Below the pieces are notes generated by a model. That model was given only the letters and a program-made list of their open reading frames with translations, searched no databases and had not been told where the DNA came from. The position numbers were made by a program, and so were the translations under genes. A stretch of DNA of 64,000 bases from Ilex aquifolium (lineage: Eukaryota > Streptophyta > Magnoliopsida > Aquifoliales > Aquifoliaceae), in NCBI GenBank assembly GCA_951799425.1, contig OX637392.1, forward strand, positions 40,562,593-40,626,592, in the 5' to 3' direction. Below, piece by piece: positions 34,426 to 46,968 of the stretch (the stretch's first letter is position 1; each line of letters opens with the position of its first letter).

Positions 34426-36230
34426 ATGAATCAGCCTGAACCAAATTCACATAGATCAGTAGTAGACTCCTGTGAGGGAAATATGACAAATAATGAAAGA
34501 AACGAAGAAGTCCCTATGAGAGAGAGGGAAGTACCTAACATTCGAACTTTGCGGGATCACCTAAATCCCACAAGAAATAGTGTCCCCTCTTGTTTTGTAT
34601 TCCCTGAAAATGCTCCCCCCTTTACTGTAAAGCCGGGGACAGTGCAACTGTTACCTATTTTTCATGGATTGGATGCAGAAAATCCATATCTGCATATAAA
34701 AGATTTTGAGGAAGTATGTGGAACATTTGAAGACAATTCTGAACTGGCCAAGATGAAACTTTTTTCTTTCTCTTTAAGGGACAAAACTAAACAATGGCTA
34801 AGTTCTTTAAAAACTCTTTCAATACCTAACTGGCAGGCATTACAGAATGAATTTTTCAGAATGTTTTTTCCTCTACACCGCACTAATGCACTCAAAAGAT
34901 AGATCATGAATTTTTCGGTCAAAGAAGGAGAAACTTTTTACCAAAGTTGGGAAAGATTCAAAGATCTTCTCCAATCCTGCCCACACCATGCTTTTGAGAA
35001 TTGGACTTTGGTAGGATTTTTCTATGACTCATTGCCCTCTAGATTACGTCAGTTCGTCGAAATGATGGCCCAAGGAGAATTTATGGAAAAAAGTCCAGAA
35101 GAGGCATTCGATTTTTTTGACACCATATCTGATAGTTCTCAGATGTGGGACTCAGCCTCCCCTACCACTGTTGAAGCCAGACCATCTCCTTCCCAAGGAG
35201 GTAAGTATGTCTTGAGAGATGATGATGACCTAAGAGCGAAAATGTCTACGTTGTCTCGAAAGCTTGAAGCTTTAGAGATGAAGAAGGTCCATCAAGTTGA
35301 TGTTAGCTCTTCCACAGAACAAGTGCGTGGAATCTGTGCGCTAACAGGACACCTTACTGGGGAGTGTCCCACCATCCCAGCGTTCAAAGAGGTCTTGTTG
35401 GAACAAACAAATGCAGTTTCCAACTTCAACAAGCCTTACTCCAACCCATACTCTGAAACATACAATCCAGGGTGGCGGAACCACCCGAACTTCAGTTGGA
35501 GGAACACACAACCAACGCCCATGAACCAACAACAAGGTTCATACCCACCACCTCAAGGACCTCCCGCATATCAACCATACCAACCACCACAAAAGAGGAG
35601 CCTTGAGGACACACTGAATCAGTTCATGCAAACCCAAATGAACTACAACACTCATTCCACACAGGCTTTCACGGATTTCAAAACCCAGACCACTCAATCT
35701 TTTGAGGATCTTAAAAGCCACATCCAAAAGCTGACCCAATCCATGGCCACACACGAAAAGGGCAAGTTCCCTGCCCAACCAAAGCAACCACAAGGCCAAT
35801 TCCATGTGGGGAACCCTTCAACCACAGGAAACCCACAAGCCCAAGCCCAAGTTGTCACTACACTAAGAAGTGGCAAGGTGATTGACCAGACCATCAGAGA
35901 CAAGCTCATCCCAGTCAACTCATCATTTGAGCCTGAACCAATTGAGACTGAACTTGAAGTAGAACCTGAGCCTATGATTAAGCAAGAGCCAGAACCTTCT
36001 GAGGAAAGAGAGTCTTCGTGTTCCATTCCTACTCCTTTTCCTCATAGACTAAAAACCAAACAGAAGTTGAAAAATCAGCCTGAAATTTACGAGCTTTTTA
36101 AGCAAGTAAAGATCAACATCCCTCTTCTGGATGCAATCAAACAAGTTCCTTCTTATGCTAAGTTTCTGAAAGACTTGTGCACAATCAAGAGAAGCCAAAA
36201 TGTCCAAAAAAGAGCCTTCTTGACGGAACA
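34426..36230 (+). pseudogene. gag of the Athila-type element, one TAG stop
   Basis: The frame begins MNQPEPNSHRS at 34426. Athila-type gag marks are NPYLHIKDFEEVCGTF, LRDKTKQWLSSL and ETFYQSWERFKDLLQSCPHH. A TAG at 34900-34902 interrupts the frame before IMNFSVKEGE, and reading continues in the same frame. A knuckle-like CALTGHLTGECP lies at about 35338-35373. A Pro/Gln-rich linker follows, with repeated NP and QPPQ words. The next part, LLDAIKQVPSYAKFLKDLCT, is the conserved stretch before protease. Confidence 0.92.
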
Positions 36231-38091
36231 AGCCAGTACCCTTCTTCAACACAAAACCCTTCAAAAATACAAAGACCCAGGGTGTCCGACTGTGTCGTGT
36301 GTCATTGGAAACTTCCGAATTGAACAAGCACTGTTAGACCTTGGAGCCAGTGTTAATTTGCTACCCTACTCTGTCTACCAATAGTTGGGTCTAGGTGAAC
36401 TCAAACCCACTTGTGTCACACTCCAGTTGGCTGACAGATTTGTCAAAACCCCTAGAGGCATTGTTGAAGATGTACTTGTCCAAGTGGACAACTTTGTCTT
36501 CCCTGTGGACTTCATTGTTCTGGACACTCAGCCAGCAATACATTCGGAGAACCAAATTCCCGTCATTCTTGGTCGACCTTTCCTACCAACTTCCAATGCA
36601 CTAATCAATTGCAGGAATGGAGTCATGAAATTAACTTTTGGGAATATGACTCTCGAACTGAACATTTTCAATATTGCTAAGCATCCAGAAGAAGACAAGG
36701 AAGAAAGGGAAATAAACTCCATTGAATATTTGATACAGGAACATTTGAATGACACATTCTGTGAGAACCCTACTGAATCTTCTCTGCTAGAGTTCATCTC
36801 ATCTGAAACAACAGATGATGGCCCAAATCCACAAAGTTGCCCTACTCATGCTGTTGAGACATGGGCCCCCAAATTCGAAGAGATTTCACCAAGTGGTATA
36901 AAGCCACTCTCATCAAGTATCAAGCCACCAAAGCCTGAATTGAAACCTCTCCCATCTGACCTCAAATATGCATTCTTAGGAGAGGACGAGTCATACCCAA
37001 TGGTGATTTCATCTAAGCTTACGGACTTGCAAGAGTCTAAGCTGATTGAAGTTCTCAAACTCCATAAAAGCACCATTGGGTGGACCATCGCTGACTTGAA
37101 AGGTATAAGCCTGTTAATATGCAATCATGCTATATACCTTGAAGAGGATTCAAAACCCTCTCGTCAAATGCAGCGACGACTGAACCCTCATATGAAGGAA
37201 GTTGTCAAAACTGAGGTGCTTAAGCTGTTAGATGCAGGGATAATCTTCCCCATCTCTGATAGCAAGTGGGTTAGTCCAACCCAAGTTGTGCCCAAAAAGT
37301 CTGGGGTCACAGTGGTAAAAAATGATGCAAATAAACTAGTACCAACTCGAGTCGTCACAGGATGGCGAATGTGTATTGACTATCGAAAACTCAATTTGGT
37401 TATTAGAAAAGATCATTTTCCTCTTCCATTTCTTGACCAAGTCCTAGAGAGAATTGCAGGCCACACATTCTACTGTTTCCTAGATGGCTATTCTGGATAC
37501 AATCAAATTGAGTTAGCATTAGACGATTAGGAGAAAACAACCTTCACATGCCCTTTTGGCACTTTTGCATTCAAAAGGATGCCATTTGGACTTTGTAACG
37601 CTCCTGCAACATTCCAAAGATGTATGCTAAGCTTGTTCAGTGACATGGTTGAAATTTTTTTGGAAGTATTCATAGATGACTTCTCTATTTATGGTGACTC
37701 ATTTGATTTGTGTCTGGTCAACCTAGAAAAGGTGCTAATCAGATGTAAGGAAGCTAATCTAGTGCTAAATTGGGAAAAATGTCATTTCATGGTAATGCAA
37801 GGCATTGTCCTTGGTCACATTGTGTCGTCTGAGGGCATGAAAGTTGACAAGGCAAAAATAGATCTGATTGAAAATTTGCCTGCCCCTAAGACTGTAAAGG
37901 ATGTCCGATCATTCCTAGGACATGCAGGTTTTTACAGGAGATTCATAAAAGATTTCAGTACTATAGCCAAACCCATGTGTCATCTTCTGAGTCAGGATGT
38001 AATTTTTGTGTGGAATGAAGCATGCCAGAAAGCTTTTGACAAGCTTAAAGGCATGTTAATTTCTGCTCCAATAATGCAACCCCCTGACTAG
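36231..38091 (+). pseudogene. protease and reverse transcriptase of the Athila-type element, TAG stops at 36382, 37528 and 38089
   Basis: The protease site is LLDLGASVNLLPYSVYQ (DLGAS is the Athila form); a TAG follows at 36382-36384 and the frame resumes with LGLGELKPT. VILGRPFLPTSNALI closes the domain. RT motifs: SKWVSPTQVVPKKSG, WRMCIDYRKLN, FYCFLDGYSGYNQIEL, then TAG at 37528-37530, EKTTFTCPFGTFAF, MPFGLCNAPATFQRCM and the catalytic VFIDDFSIYG at about 37666-37695, with FLGHAGFYRRFIKDFS further on. A TAG at 38089-38091 separates RT from RNase H. All segments share one frame and there is no frameshift. Confidence 0.93.
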
Positions 38092-39912
38092 ACTCTTCCA
38101 TTTGAATTGATGTGTGATGCAAGTGATTATGCTGTAGGTGTTGTGTTGGGACAAAGAAAAGATAAGAAACCTCATGTGATTTACTATGCAAGCAAAACTT
38201 TGAATGATGCTCAAATGAATTATTCAACAACTGAAAAAGAATTGCTTGCTGTAGTTTTTGCTCTAGAAAAATTTCGTTCTTATCTTGTTGGTTCTTCTGT
38301 TACTGTATTCACTGACCATGCAGCCCTAAAATTCTTGCTCACAAAGAAGGACGCCAAGCCAAGACTCTTGAGATGGATACTCTTGCTCCAAGAGTTTGAT
38401 CTTGTCATCAGAGACAAGAAAGGTGTCGAGAATGTGGTGGCAGATCATCTGTCTAGATTAACATATGAATTTCGTGAAGATGGACTGCCAATCAATGAGA
38501 AATTCCCCGATGAACAACTGTTCATGATTGATAAGACACCATGGTACGCGGATATTGCTAACTTCCTTGCTACTGGTACGTTCCCACCGTCCTTTACCAT
38601 GATGGACAAAAAGAAATTTCTGAGGGAGGTTCGTAACTTCTTTTGGGAGGATCCTTACGTATTCAAATACTGTAAGGATCAAATCATAAGGCGTTGCATC
38701 CCCGTTCATGAAAGCAGCCAGGTAATAACATTTTGTCATTCTGAAGCATGCGGTGGCCATTTTTCATCAAGGAAAACCGCTGCAAAAATCCTGCAGTGTG
38801 GATTTTATTGGCCCACACTTTTCAAAGATGTCCATGCCTTTTGTTTAACTTGCGATAGATGCCAAAGGTTGGGAAGCATTTCTAAAAGAAACATGATGCC
38901 CTTAAACCCCATTCTGGTGATTGAAATTTTTGACTGTTGGGGCATTGATTTTATGGGACCATTTCCCCCTTCCTTTGGCTATCTATACATTTTAGTGGCC
39001 GTAGACTATGTATCTAAATGGGTTGAAGCAATTCCATGCCGAAACAATGATCACCGCACAGTGATCAAATTTTTAAAAGAAAATATTTTGTCCCGGTTTG
39101 AAATTCTGAGATCAATCATAAGTGATGGGGGTGCTCATTTTTGTAATCGTCCATTCTGGAATTTAATGAGAAAATACTTGATCTTTCACAAAATTACAAC
39201 CCCTTATCACCCACAGACTAGTGGACAGGCTGAATTAGCTAATCGGGAGATCAAATTAATTTTAGAAAAAATGGTAAATCCAGACCGCAAAGATTGGTCG
39301 TTAAGACTAACTGATGCACTCTGGGCATATCGCACTGCTTTCAAAACAATTTTGGGCATGTCTCATTATCGATTAGTCTATGGAAAACCATGTCACCTAC
39401 CTGTGGAATTGGAACATAGGGCATACTGGGTCATTAAAGCAATGAATTTTGACCTAGACAAGGCCGGACTAGCAAGAAAACTTCAGATAAATGAATTGGA
39501 GGAATTAAGAAATGAAGCATATGATAATGCTAAGATTGCGAAAACCAGAATGAAAAATTTTCATGACAAGAACATTGTACGGAAGTCTTTTGAACCTTCT
39601 CAAAAAGTCCTATTGTTCAATTCAAGACTCCGCCTCTTTCCTGGTAAGTTGAAGTCAAGATGGACTGGGCCTTACATTGTCAAAAAGAGGTTTGGCCATG
39701 GAGCAGTTGAAGTAGAAAACCAATCGAATGGTAATATCTTTACTGTTAATGGTCAGCAGTTGAAATCATTTTTGGAGGACTTTGTTAAAAATGTGGACAC
39801 CATTCTTTTGATGGAACCAGAATATCCCTCCGAGATTCGCGCCTGCCGACACTCAAATGGATCGGGTCAGGAAAAATACATCATGACCCGAACTGAGAGA
39901 ACGCCTTTATGA
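38092..39912 (+). pseudogene. RNase H and integrase of the Athila-type element
   Basis: RNase [33 protein letters not shown] and [13 protein letters not shown], then [12 protein letters not shown]. Integrase zinc finger: [15 protein letters not shown] and CLTCDRC. DDE core: [27 protein letters not shown] and [12 protein letters not shown], all three acids present. The C-terminus reads [20 protein letters not shown]. The frame ends at TGA 39910-39912. This 1.8-kb block is uninterrupted, but it is cut off from gag by the upstream stops, and no ATG-led product is expected in nature. Confidence 0.93.
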
Positions 39913-42709
39913 GGCCCTCACCTTTTGTCTCCCTCTCATTCACCACTGTTGGCCCCCATTTCCTTCTTCTTTTTCTCTTTTCTTCTTCTTTTTCTTCTTC
40001 GTTGTTCTCTCTGCTCTCTGTAAAAAACAACCCACCCCCTGCAAATCCATGACCATATACCCCGATGACCCACTCCTTTGTTTAATAATTTGTCTTATAT
40101 GTTTGTATTTGTACATGAGTGCTCTTTTTCTGCTCGCACTTAGGGTGAGGGGTTTCCAGCCTAACCCAGATCTCCCTAGAGATGAGTAATTGTTTTGTTT
40201 TCTTTGTAGGTTTCAGCAGATGAACAGATCTCCACCATTCAACCTAATCTCCAAGATCCGTGAACTGGTAAATTCGAAACATTGGGGACAATGTTCTGTT
40301 TAGGTTGGGGGGTGAGAAGTACAGTTCATATTACCACCATGTGCTCGTAAATTTTTAAAATTTTTGTTGTTGTTTTTGCTGCTGTTGTTGTTGTTCTTTT
40401 GATCATATTATGTACCTTGCCTTGTATAAATTGATGATTATGTCTGTGAGTCAGATTCAATCGTCTTTGTGACTGGCAGACGTTAAAGAACCAGATAGTG
40501 AGTCTTAAAGTTTAGAAAACATGGATGTTAAATTTTTTGGTTTAGTCTAGGAGTTCTACGCACTTTTCCATCTGATGTGCATACTGTGATCATGAGAAAA
40601 GCAAGACTGGTAAGGAAGGCCGAAATCCAAGAAAAACAAGCGAAACCCCTCTGTGGCAGAAGCACTTTTGCCAAACGCCGTCGTGCCAAAAGGTTGGGTG
40701 CCTGTAAACAGTGTGGCAGAGTCTTTCACGAGAAAGATATAACCAGTGTTCTGAACCAATTTTCGGTCGCGCATTCGATCGATTAGACTGGATAGTGAAT
40801 GGGCTGAGTAAGGATTATCCTGATACGCCATGCTATTCCGGTACTTTGCTTAACCGGTTTGTGAGAGAGAAAATTGGGAGAGTCACTGGTTGTTCGAACT
40901 ACACAGACACAGAGGGAGACTCAGATTAGATTTTGACTAATAAATGACAAAGTTGTGGAAAAATGTGTTTTGGGGGTGAAGGTTAATGGTCCGAACGTTT
41001 TTTGTAAAAAGTGTAAATATTTTTTTTTTTAGATGTACAAAGTCTTTTTGTTGAAATAAAGATGTGGGCCGAGTAAGGAATGTCCTAAAATGCCAACCTA
41101 TAGCGTGGGTAGGGACTTATCCTGAGACGCCATAGTTTTTCAAGTTCAATGGGTCGAGTAAGGAATGTCCTAAAATGCCAACCTATAGCGTGGGTAGGGA
41201 CTTATCCTGAGACGCCATAGTTTTCCAAGTTCAATGGTATTTTCTCTATACTTAAATGTCAAATGTACATTGGTATTTGTTATTCTTAAGGTACAGAATG
41301 ACCAGACTCGAAAATGGAATCGGTATATAACCGACATTCCATGAAAAACCTGACATTACCAGTGGAGATGACAAAGAATACCATGGTAAGTTTTGAGCCT
41401 TGCTATACTTTTGAGAGACAATTAACATTTACTCAAGTAAGGTCTTTCACTCTCTATTTTTGAATAATCTCATTAAATTTGCTTTGATTGACGCAACTAA
41501 GGCAATCTGTTGACATATCCCCTAAGAGATCTGTTCATACGACACATACTTGAGAAAGGATCTTAGGCCATCTTTGACTGAATTTTGAGCCTTAAGCCAT
41601 TTCTTTTACAAAATTATATCCCTAGTTAACCATGATTGAGCCTTCAATGAACGATCTTTTTCCAAATAGCTCGTATGATTACCAAGCAACAAGAGAATAT
41701 ACTTGACATACCTTTGCTATCTAATTTTCTTGCACCCTCTTATAAATCAATATGATACAGAAATGCAAGAAAAAGGGAAAAGGCTACAGAGGCTACTATT
41801 CAATGACAAGAAAAATCGATGGGAACAATTGAAACAGAAAAGAAACAGAAAGGCAGGAAATTGCCAAGAAAGTGAAAAATGAGAAAAATGAAAGAAAGAA
41901 ATATCATTTCTAGGCAAAATGTCGAAAAGCTAGAAAGAAATGTGCTACATTACAGAATGAAATGATAGCTTTTGAATATCATTGACGTCATTTCGTTAGC
42001 CACTGACCTCTGGCCACATTACAACCTATAAAAACCCTAATTGATCTCAAGTCTGTTGCATGCATGTGTCGTTAACCAAAAGTGGGGTATGATAAATAGT
42101 ATTTCTTTAAATTGCATCAATATTCTTTCATGAGATTATGTCAAACATGATTAGTTTGTTTCCTTAAACTTCACTCCCTTCCTAATTGTGCATGTGATTT
42201 TTCGATTGGCCATCCTCTGATCACATGCCCCGTGAGAGACAAGTCACTATAATTGGAGCGAACTTTTGCTGAGAGCATTCTACGAGAGGTTTGTAAAATC
42301 GAAGCTATCCATGGAAGGGGGTAAAATGGAGTGTTTGTTATATAACAATTCTTGTTGCTAGAATGATCATTCTTATTACATAGGGAATTTCAAATACCAA
42401 TATAACAAGTGTTTATTTTTGCATATTTTACGTACCAATGACTGAGAATTGTTCTATTTTTCTTTTAAAAAAAAAAAAAAATTTAACTAAAGGATGGAGT
42501 GTCTCAATGATCATGGTGCTAACTCATATACACATCTTTTTAACTGGAGTTTGTAGGTAACTTCACTGGAAACCTTCACGAGACAAAACTCGTCCACTAA
42601 GGATCACCTAGGGGTTTAACGTCTTGTTGCATATGTTAAATGCAATCGTGTTATCTACGAAAGTGATTTTATTTTGTTATGTTGTTATTTATTACTAGGG
42701 ACTAGTAAT
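39913..42709 (+). other. Post-pol non-coding region of the Athila-type element
   Basis: About 2.8 kb without a credible gene. A second copy of the polypurine-tract phrase, GTTTAGGTTGGGGGGTG, lies at 40298-40314. A small frame at 40577-40786 (with CKQCGRVFH) has no support. An 85-base tandem duplication occupies 41066-41236. Polypyrimidine and Gly/Thr-type simple sequence (40360-40400, TTGTTGTTG) is also present. Some Athila elements have an envelope-like gene here; this copy does not. Confidence 0.7.
41066..41236 (+). repeat. 85-bp tandem duplication inside Athila
   Basis: The unit GGGCCGAGTAAGGAATGTCC...CAAGTTCAAT occurs twice, 85 bases apart, almost without difference. A diverged half copy, GGGCTGAGTAAGGATTATCC, is found at about 40801. 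Confidence 0.85.
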
Positions 42710-42728
42710 GTTTAGGTTGGGGGGTGTG
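42710..42728 (+). other. Polypurine tract of the Athila-type element
   Basis: GTTTAGGTTGGGGGGTGTG lies directly before the 3' LTR start TGATTAAC and should prime plus-strand DNA synthesis. Confidence 0.8.
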
Positions 42729-44276
42729 TGATTAACCCTAATTAATGCATAATTTAATTAAGATAATAGATCAATTGTGTCAATAAAATAAAGTTAAACT
42801 AGTCAAAGTAAGTCAAATTAGAGTTAGTGTGTGAATTAGGAATAATGCATTAATTGTTGTTCTTTTCAGGGTTTTGTGCGTCAAAATTACTGGAGAGCCA
42901 ATTGTGTCAAAACTACAAATTACTGGGCAGCCAATTATTAAAGCAAAACAAAGGGGGATCAAAGTGTAATTAAAGGGCATCTTCTTGGGGCTCTAAATGG
43001 CATCTTTTGGGACTTGTAAAGATCATCTTTTGGGACTTGTAAATGACATCTTTTGATTGCCTATAAATACCACCCCTTGGGGCTTGTAAGAGGGAGATCT
43101 CTTTGGTTGTGGAAAACCCTCCAAAAGTAATTGTTGCTTTCTTCTAATTGAAGTATTGCCTTCTTTTATTATAGTTTGTCTCTTTTAATTTCATGTCTAG
43201 AAGAAAGATAGATTACTTTTGGTTGTGGATCACCTCCAAAAGTGACTACTTTTCTTCTACTTTTAATTTGTGTTTCATTCACTTCCATTGCTTGAGCTTA
43301 TTTCTTCCCTTAGAGGAGTGAAACTCTTCCACTTTTCTAGAGCTTCGCCAAAGCCGTGAAGGGTGGAACGTGATTCAATCATTCTGTGTCGAAAATCGGC
43401 TCCCTGTTTAGTGTGCTTTGTTTTGTGATCCCTTTACTTGGAGGAATGAGCATCACTCAATTTTCTAGCTTTACTAAAGCCATGAAGAGTGAGTAGTTTC
43501 TCATTCACTCTTTAGTAAGAGGAGAAGGGCATGTATAAATTATCCGGATGTTATATTTGTGCAAATTCGATTATGCTTAATGCTTTATATTCCCCATGTT
43601 TATTGAAAGATTGATTGCATCTAGCAAAGCTTAAGTACTTTGTATAACCAAGAGTTCTTTCTATAACATAGATAACTCTTGTATAGAAAGACTCGTTGGT
43701 TCAAGGCAAGTACCCCGACTAGATCTTCATGACTACCCTTCAATCTTCACCATTATTGTGCTTAAATTAAAGAATGGAAATGGAACATTAATGTCATGAT
43801 TGGATGTCTTGTAGAAACACTTGCTTGTTTGTAGACGGGTTAAGTCTCGGCACAGACAATTCTTGTAAACTTCTAGAAAGACATCGGAATCATGTACTTA
43901 ATTCTCATAATCTACCTTTATCTTCCGATTAACCTGCTGTTGACACGGGGGTTAATTGAGTTATCACGTACAAGTATAACAAACCGGATAATTAACTACA
44001 TGTCCAGATCCTTGAACTAAAGAGTGGCTCTTTTATATTAAAGTCTATCTCACATTTTGTTTAGAAAACTCTCTTGGAAAGAATCTTATATTCTGTCCAG
44101 AAAGAATCCTGAACACCACAATTTCAAATCTCAAAGGATACAACCAACTGGTCTCCACCACTGCTTACTTTGAAACATTAACAACAGCTCCCTGTGGATT
44201 CGACTCCGGACTCAAACCGGATTATTACTACAGCTTGACCGCCTGCACTTGGGTGTACACATTTCGAATCAAGTCA
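42729..44276 (+). repeat. 3' LTR of the Athila-type element
   Basis: 1548 bp, about 98 per cent identical to the 5' LTR by eye. It ends TTTCGAATCAAGTCA and is followed by the CTTAT duplication. Confidence 0.93.
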
Positions 44277-46968
44277 CTTATCCTCTAAAATTAATATCAC
44301 ATTAATAACTAATCATCACCTCCAATTTACCGTTACTCTCTCTCTCTCAATGTTGCCTACTGAACTCCCCCGAAAAGGGTAACGTTCACTGCTCTACTTT
44401 TAAGTGACTATTGCCTTTTCTTTCCTCTTTTGACTTAATTGTAATTTACCTTCAGTTTAGGTACCAAAAAAAAAAAATTTCAAAAAATTAGATAGAAATT
44501 GAAGCATCTCACATATATATATCAATCAATAGTTACATGTAATTAAACCTCAATCACCCGCTTCTTGTAGCTGTGAATTGTAACCTCTCAAACTTCCGCA
44601 ACCCCTCCTCTTCCTTAGGGCAGCTCTAGAGTCACCGACTTAATTTTGAAATTTGGTACTGTAATTATAATAGTTGTAAATATAATGACAGTAACTTCAA
44701 CGGCTCTTGTTTTCTTCATGCTCTATGTTCCATTTCAATCACAGAAAATAAACTATATAAACATAATTAGTATTTTTGGTGTGTTAATATTTGAGTCAAC
44801 AAAAGCTTGTTGGATGAAGAACTATTGGAGTCATGTAAGTACTGAAATCTTTCTTGTGAGCCCCTTTTCACCACTATTCTTCCATATTAGACATAGACAA
44901 TCCTAGGCTGTCCATAGATTAGCATATTACTTTTTTTAAGGTTACTATTTTTACATTACTTCTTTCACATAGCTTAGAAGATAAATTTTAGCCGCCATGA
45001 GGGTGGTTCATTGACTTCGATCAAACCTAGTCTTTGAGTGTAGCAGATGTTGCTAAGTTTGGATTATGCTTTCTCATGGCATTCTCCCATTCTTAGGTAA
45101 TTTAACTTATTCTGCATCCTATGTATTACAATAAAGTCAATGTCCAAAGATTATAATACGAAAGTAGTCTGACTTGCATTCTGACAAAGAGTATTTCAGT
45201 TATCAGATCATGTTAACTTCTTGTGTCTTTGGTAATTGCATCTCTGTTAAGTCTGGTGGGTGTACTTTTATTGGGTCGACATTTTGTTGCTTTCCATAGG
45301 TAGAGCACCTCTTTGGGTTTAATTTGTGCAATCAATCAACCATTCAAATGCATTATACCCAATGGATCGTGATGAAATTTTGTTGATTGTTCCTTTATAC
45401 TACCTAATTCTTCTCCTAGACGTGCAATCAGTCATCTATTTACATGGGTTTCTACTCCCATGGGTTGCGGGAGAATTTTGTTGGCAGTTGCTTTTTTTTA
45501 TTTATTTATTAGTTCCTTCTATTTCTTTAGTTAATTCTTTTAGAAGTGTTTAGACACAATTCAATAGAGTCGATATCCATGACAACATTTAAATATAAAG
45601 ATTTCCAACATGAGTGACATCTTGTTTTGGAAGGGTATTTCGTTTGCTTTCTATTTTAATAAAGGCACGAGCATTTTGTCATGGTTCAGCTTCCACGGTA
45701 CCGGAAACCTGCTCATTAGACACCAAGTCATTGTCGCGGAAGATGATTTCATCAACGACATGCTCTTTTGCTGCTGTTTTGCATGCATGTATGGCCCAAA
45801 TCATGTCCCTGCATTGAAGCAGTAAGCATACACAATGTAGTGATCTCAACATCTTCAAGTTAATGATAACCACCCATTTCCATCAGTATTTCCATTAGTA
45901 TTTCCATCACTAATGGAAGAAAATATATCAATTATGCCTTGAAGCAGAATAAACATAGAACTTGTCACACACAAACGGGAGGTAGGGACACATATGGTGA
46001 AAAGAAAACAAAGCATAGTTGGAAAAACCAGAATGAGAATGTTTATGAAGTCTTTGCAAAGTTTGAGCGGTCATAGCCCTTTAGTCTTAATGGCATTACA
46101 ATATCATTAGGTATAATTCTTCAAGGTACTAAAAAAGATGACAACAATGTATGTCCAAGCAGACAGATGGTAAAAAGATTGCCAGTGTTGAAGTAAATAT
46201 CTAACATCAAAATTTACCACATTTAATTCCAATAAAAAGGATTCTAAGGAGTCCAAAACTATGTCCCTCAGCAGTTTTGGAAGAAATTTTGTAATAGATG
46301 ATCATTACTTGGAATATGGCATCAAATCTAAGATGGTCTTAAATTTGGTCATCAAAGAGAAAAGAAGTTAGCACAATGCGGAAGGGAGTTTTTTTTTTTT
46401 TTTTTTGAGAGAAACGATATGCATTTGATTAATTAGAATAATCCATGAGGAGGGGCACAATGAAATTAGGAGCCACCCAATGTGGAAGGGAGTTGCAGTC
46501 CATAAAATTAGACATCTTGTTAAGGTAGCTAGAGGCCTAGAACACTAATGACTTGTATGAATGTTCCGAAACAATTTCGGCGGTAGACAATCTTATAGTT
46601 TGTTATCATATTGTGTGCCTTTTTTTGTTCTTCGAGCTAAATCCTACCAAGTCTTCATTTGCTTTACCTCCATAAGTATTTGGTCATGTGTATTTGGTCA
46701 GCAAACAAGGTATAAATTCATCTCACCACTATGTTGTTAGTGCTTGTATGTTTATTAATTCATTTCACCACTATGTTCATAAATTCATCTCACCACTATT
46801 TTCTTTCTCCTCTAATTTAAAACACTTTATATTGTTAGATCCAAAAAAATTAATATATTTTGTGATCTGATGTGACTGTAATAACGAATGATGATTCATT
46901 TTTCATTATAATATGTGTATAGAAAACGAATTACAAATAGTTCACGTACAACGTACGTGTGCAACTAG
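44277..46968 (+). other. Right part of Helitron B; possible captured exon at 45679-45840
   Basis: AT-rich with no transposition gene. On the minus strand at about 45835-45700 a non-repetitive frame reads CRDMIWAIHACKTAAKEHVV and continues with DEIIFRDNDLVSNEQVSGTV. Its composition looks coding, and Helitrons often carry gene pieces, but I recognise no family. A T-run at 46391-46406 is followed by GAGAGAAACGATATGCATT. Confidence 0.35.

Larger units (their letters stand above)
32663..44276 (+). mobile_element. Ty3/gypsy retrotransposon, Athila-type, full length 11.6 kb, target duplication CTTAT
   Basis: Two LTRs (32663-34214 and 42729-44276) start TGATTAACCCTAATTAATGC and end TCAAGTCA. Exact CTTAT copies flank the element at 32658-32662 and 44277-44281. 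A primer site lies six bases inside the 5' LTR and a polypurine tract borders the 3' LTR. By eye the LTRs differ at about 25 positions plus indels of 13, 16 and 1 bases, roughly 1.6 per cent, so insertion is recent. The single coding frame from 34426 to 39912 is interrupted only by four TAG codons. No envelope-like ORF is found after integrase. Confidence 0.95.
32582..46968 (+). mobile_element. Helitron B, non-autonomous, split by the Athila element
   Basis: The head TCTATACTACTTTAAAAAAT follows directly on the CTAG of Helitron A. The tail is GTGCAACTAG at 46968, with a perfect hairpin CACGTAC-AAC-GTACGTG at 46943-46959. The Athila element (32663-44276) plus its 5-base duplication interrupts it 81 bases after the head. 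Without Athila it is about 2.77 kb. No Rep/helicase is seen. Confidence 0.78.

Noticed and set aside
34900..38091. Programmed TAG read-through in Athila, as in some retroviruses
   Set aside because: Four TAGs lie inside conserved domains, not at a gag-pol border, and each fits a single decay step.
40577..40929. Envelope-like or zinc-finger gene after Athila integrase
   Set aside because: Frames are short, overlap in different phases and show no signal peptide, membrane segment or family motif.
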